A stretch of DNA of 64,000 bases. It comes from JBBQKG01 sp038326655. Its GTDB lineage: Bacteria > Actinomycetota > Thermoleophilia > Solirubrobacterales > JBBDJG01. The position numbers and the translations under genes are program-made. Positions within the stretch are counted from its first letter, which is position 1. Every line of letters begins with the position of its first letter. Below, piece by piece: positions 63,885 to 64,000 of the stretch. Below the pieces are notes generated by a model. That model was not told the DNA's origin, did not search any database, and worked only from the letters and a program-made list of their open reading frames with translations. The DNA lies in NCBI GenBank assembly GCA_038326655.1, contig JBBQKG010000011.1, positions 28,402 to 92,401 on the forward strand. Direction: 5' to 3'.

Positions 63885-64000
63885 CGCGGGGCGGGGGCGG
63901 TAGGCCCCCCCCCCGCCGCGCCAAAATTGGGTCGCGGTCGGGTCCACCGGGGGCGCCGGCGGGGGCGCCGCCCCCATGGGGGGCGGCAAGGGGGGGGGCC
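63885..64000. other. Low-complexity G/C-run sequence at window end
   Basis: Runs of ten or more G or C and a near-mirror GGGGGCGCCGCCCCC composition dominate. It encodes nothing recognisable and is typical of a poorly resolved contig end. Confidence 0.6.

Overview
The window looks like a chromosomal contig of a high-GC actinobacterium, most likely class Thermoleophilia (Solirubrobacterales/Gaiellales-like) and possibly metagenome-derived. This is inferred from the very high GC, frequent GTG/TTG starts, many SnoaL/NTF2-like proteins, an imuB-DUF6504-dnaE2 mutasome cassette behind an actinobacterial-type LexA box, a large Alu-type SRP RNA, and many secreted proteins. No phage, insertion sequence or CRISPR array was recognised. 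The last ~120 bases are low-complexity, and the last ~700 bases look chimeric or decayed, as at a contig end.

Layout. 1-1.3 kb: tail of an iron-sulfur operon with an HdrB/SdhE-like CCG protein. 1.3-4.5 kb: DUF421 membrane pair and a secreted Asp-box propeller. 4.6-10.2 kb: SnoaL protein, then the minus-strand housekeeping run SRP RNA-dnaX-ybaB-recR-lysC-asd (replication/repair and aspartate-family biosynthesis). 10.3-18.7 kb: tRNA-Val, several secreted proteins (propeller, beta-helix, collagen-like, lipoprotein, copper-monooxygenase-like, RTX-like), an SDR and two gene remnants. 18.8-26.4 kb: CorA, then a signalling operon of a seven-PAS histidine kinase, a receiver, and a receiver-GGDEF-EAL protein with a degenerate EAL domain. 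26.4-31.6 kb: a TetR/cupin pair sharing two identical operators, two methyltransferases, a SnoaL-kinase fusion and a SnoaL protein. 31.6-36 kb: tRNA-Ser genes, NiCoT-type transporter, STAS protein, a sigma-70 gene with an unusual leader, ArsR regulator and SDR. 36-45 kb: tadA, epimerase, subtilase, universal stress protein, ECF sigma fused to a ZAS-like domain, tRNA-Leu, frameshifted GNAT, SnoaL-metallo-beta-lactamase fusion, hydratase, membrane protein. 45-53.4 kb: fatty-acid-hydroxylase-like protein, mobA, TPP enzyme, hydrolase-cyclase fusion, Ppx/GppA, HlyIII, SRPBCC protein and a second copper-monooxygenase-like secreted protein. 53.4-58.2 kb: SOS-regulated mutasome. 58.3-64 kb: secreted PHP-like protein, small proteins, MFS exporter coupled to a MerR regulator, and a decayed contig end.

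Many gene pairs overlap by 1-4 bases (ATGA, GTGA, TTGA and probably CTGA), and several convergent pairs share their stop codons in CTAG or TTAG. The most interesting signals are: the sigma-70 leader (two 18-bp palindromes 36 bp apart, then a perfect intrinsic terminator before the coding region); two secreted proteins sharing an ordered HH/H/HxH/M ligand set like the PHM/DBM copper monooxygenases; the paired TetR operators; and domain fusions (SnoaL-kinase, SnoaL-metallo-beta-lactamase, sigma-ZAS, hydrolase-cyclase).
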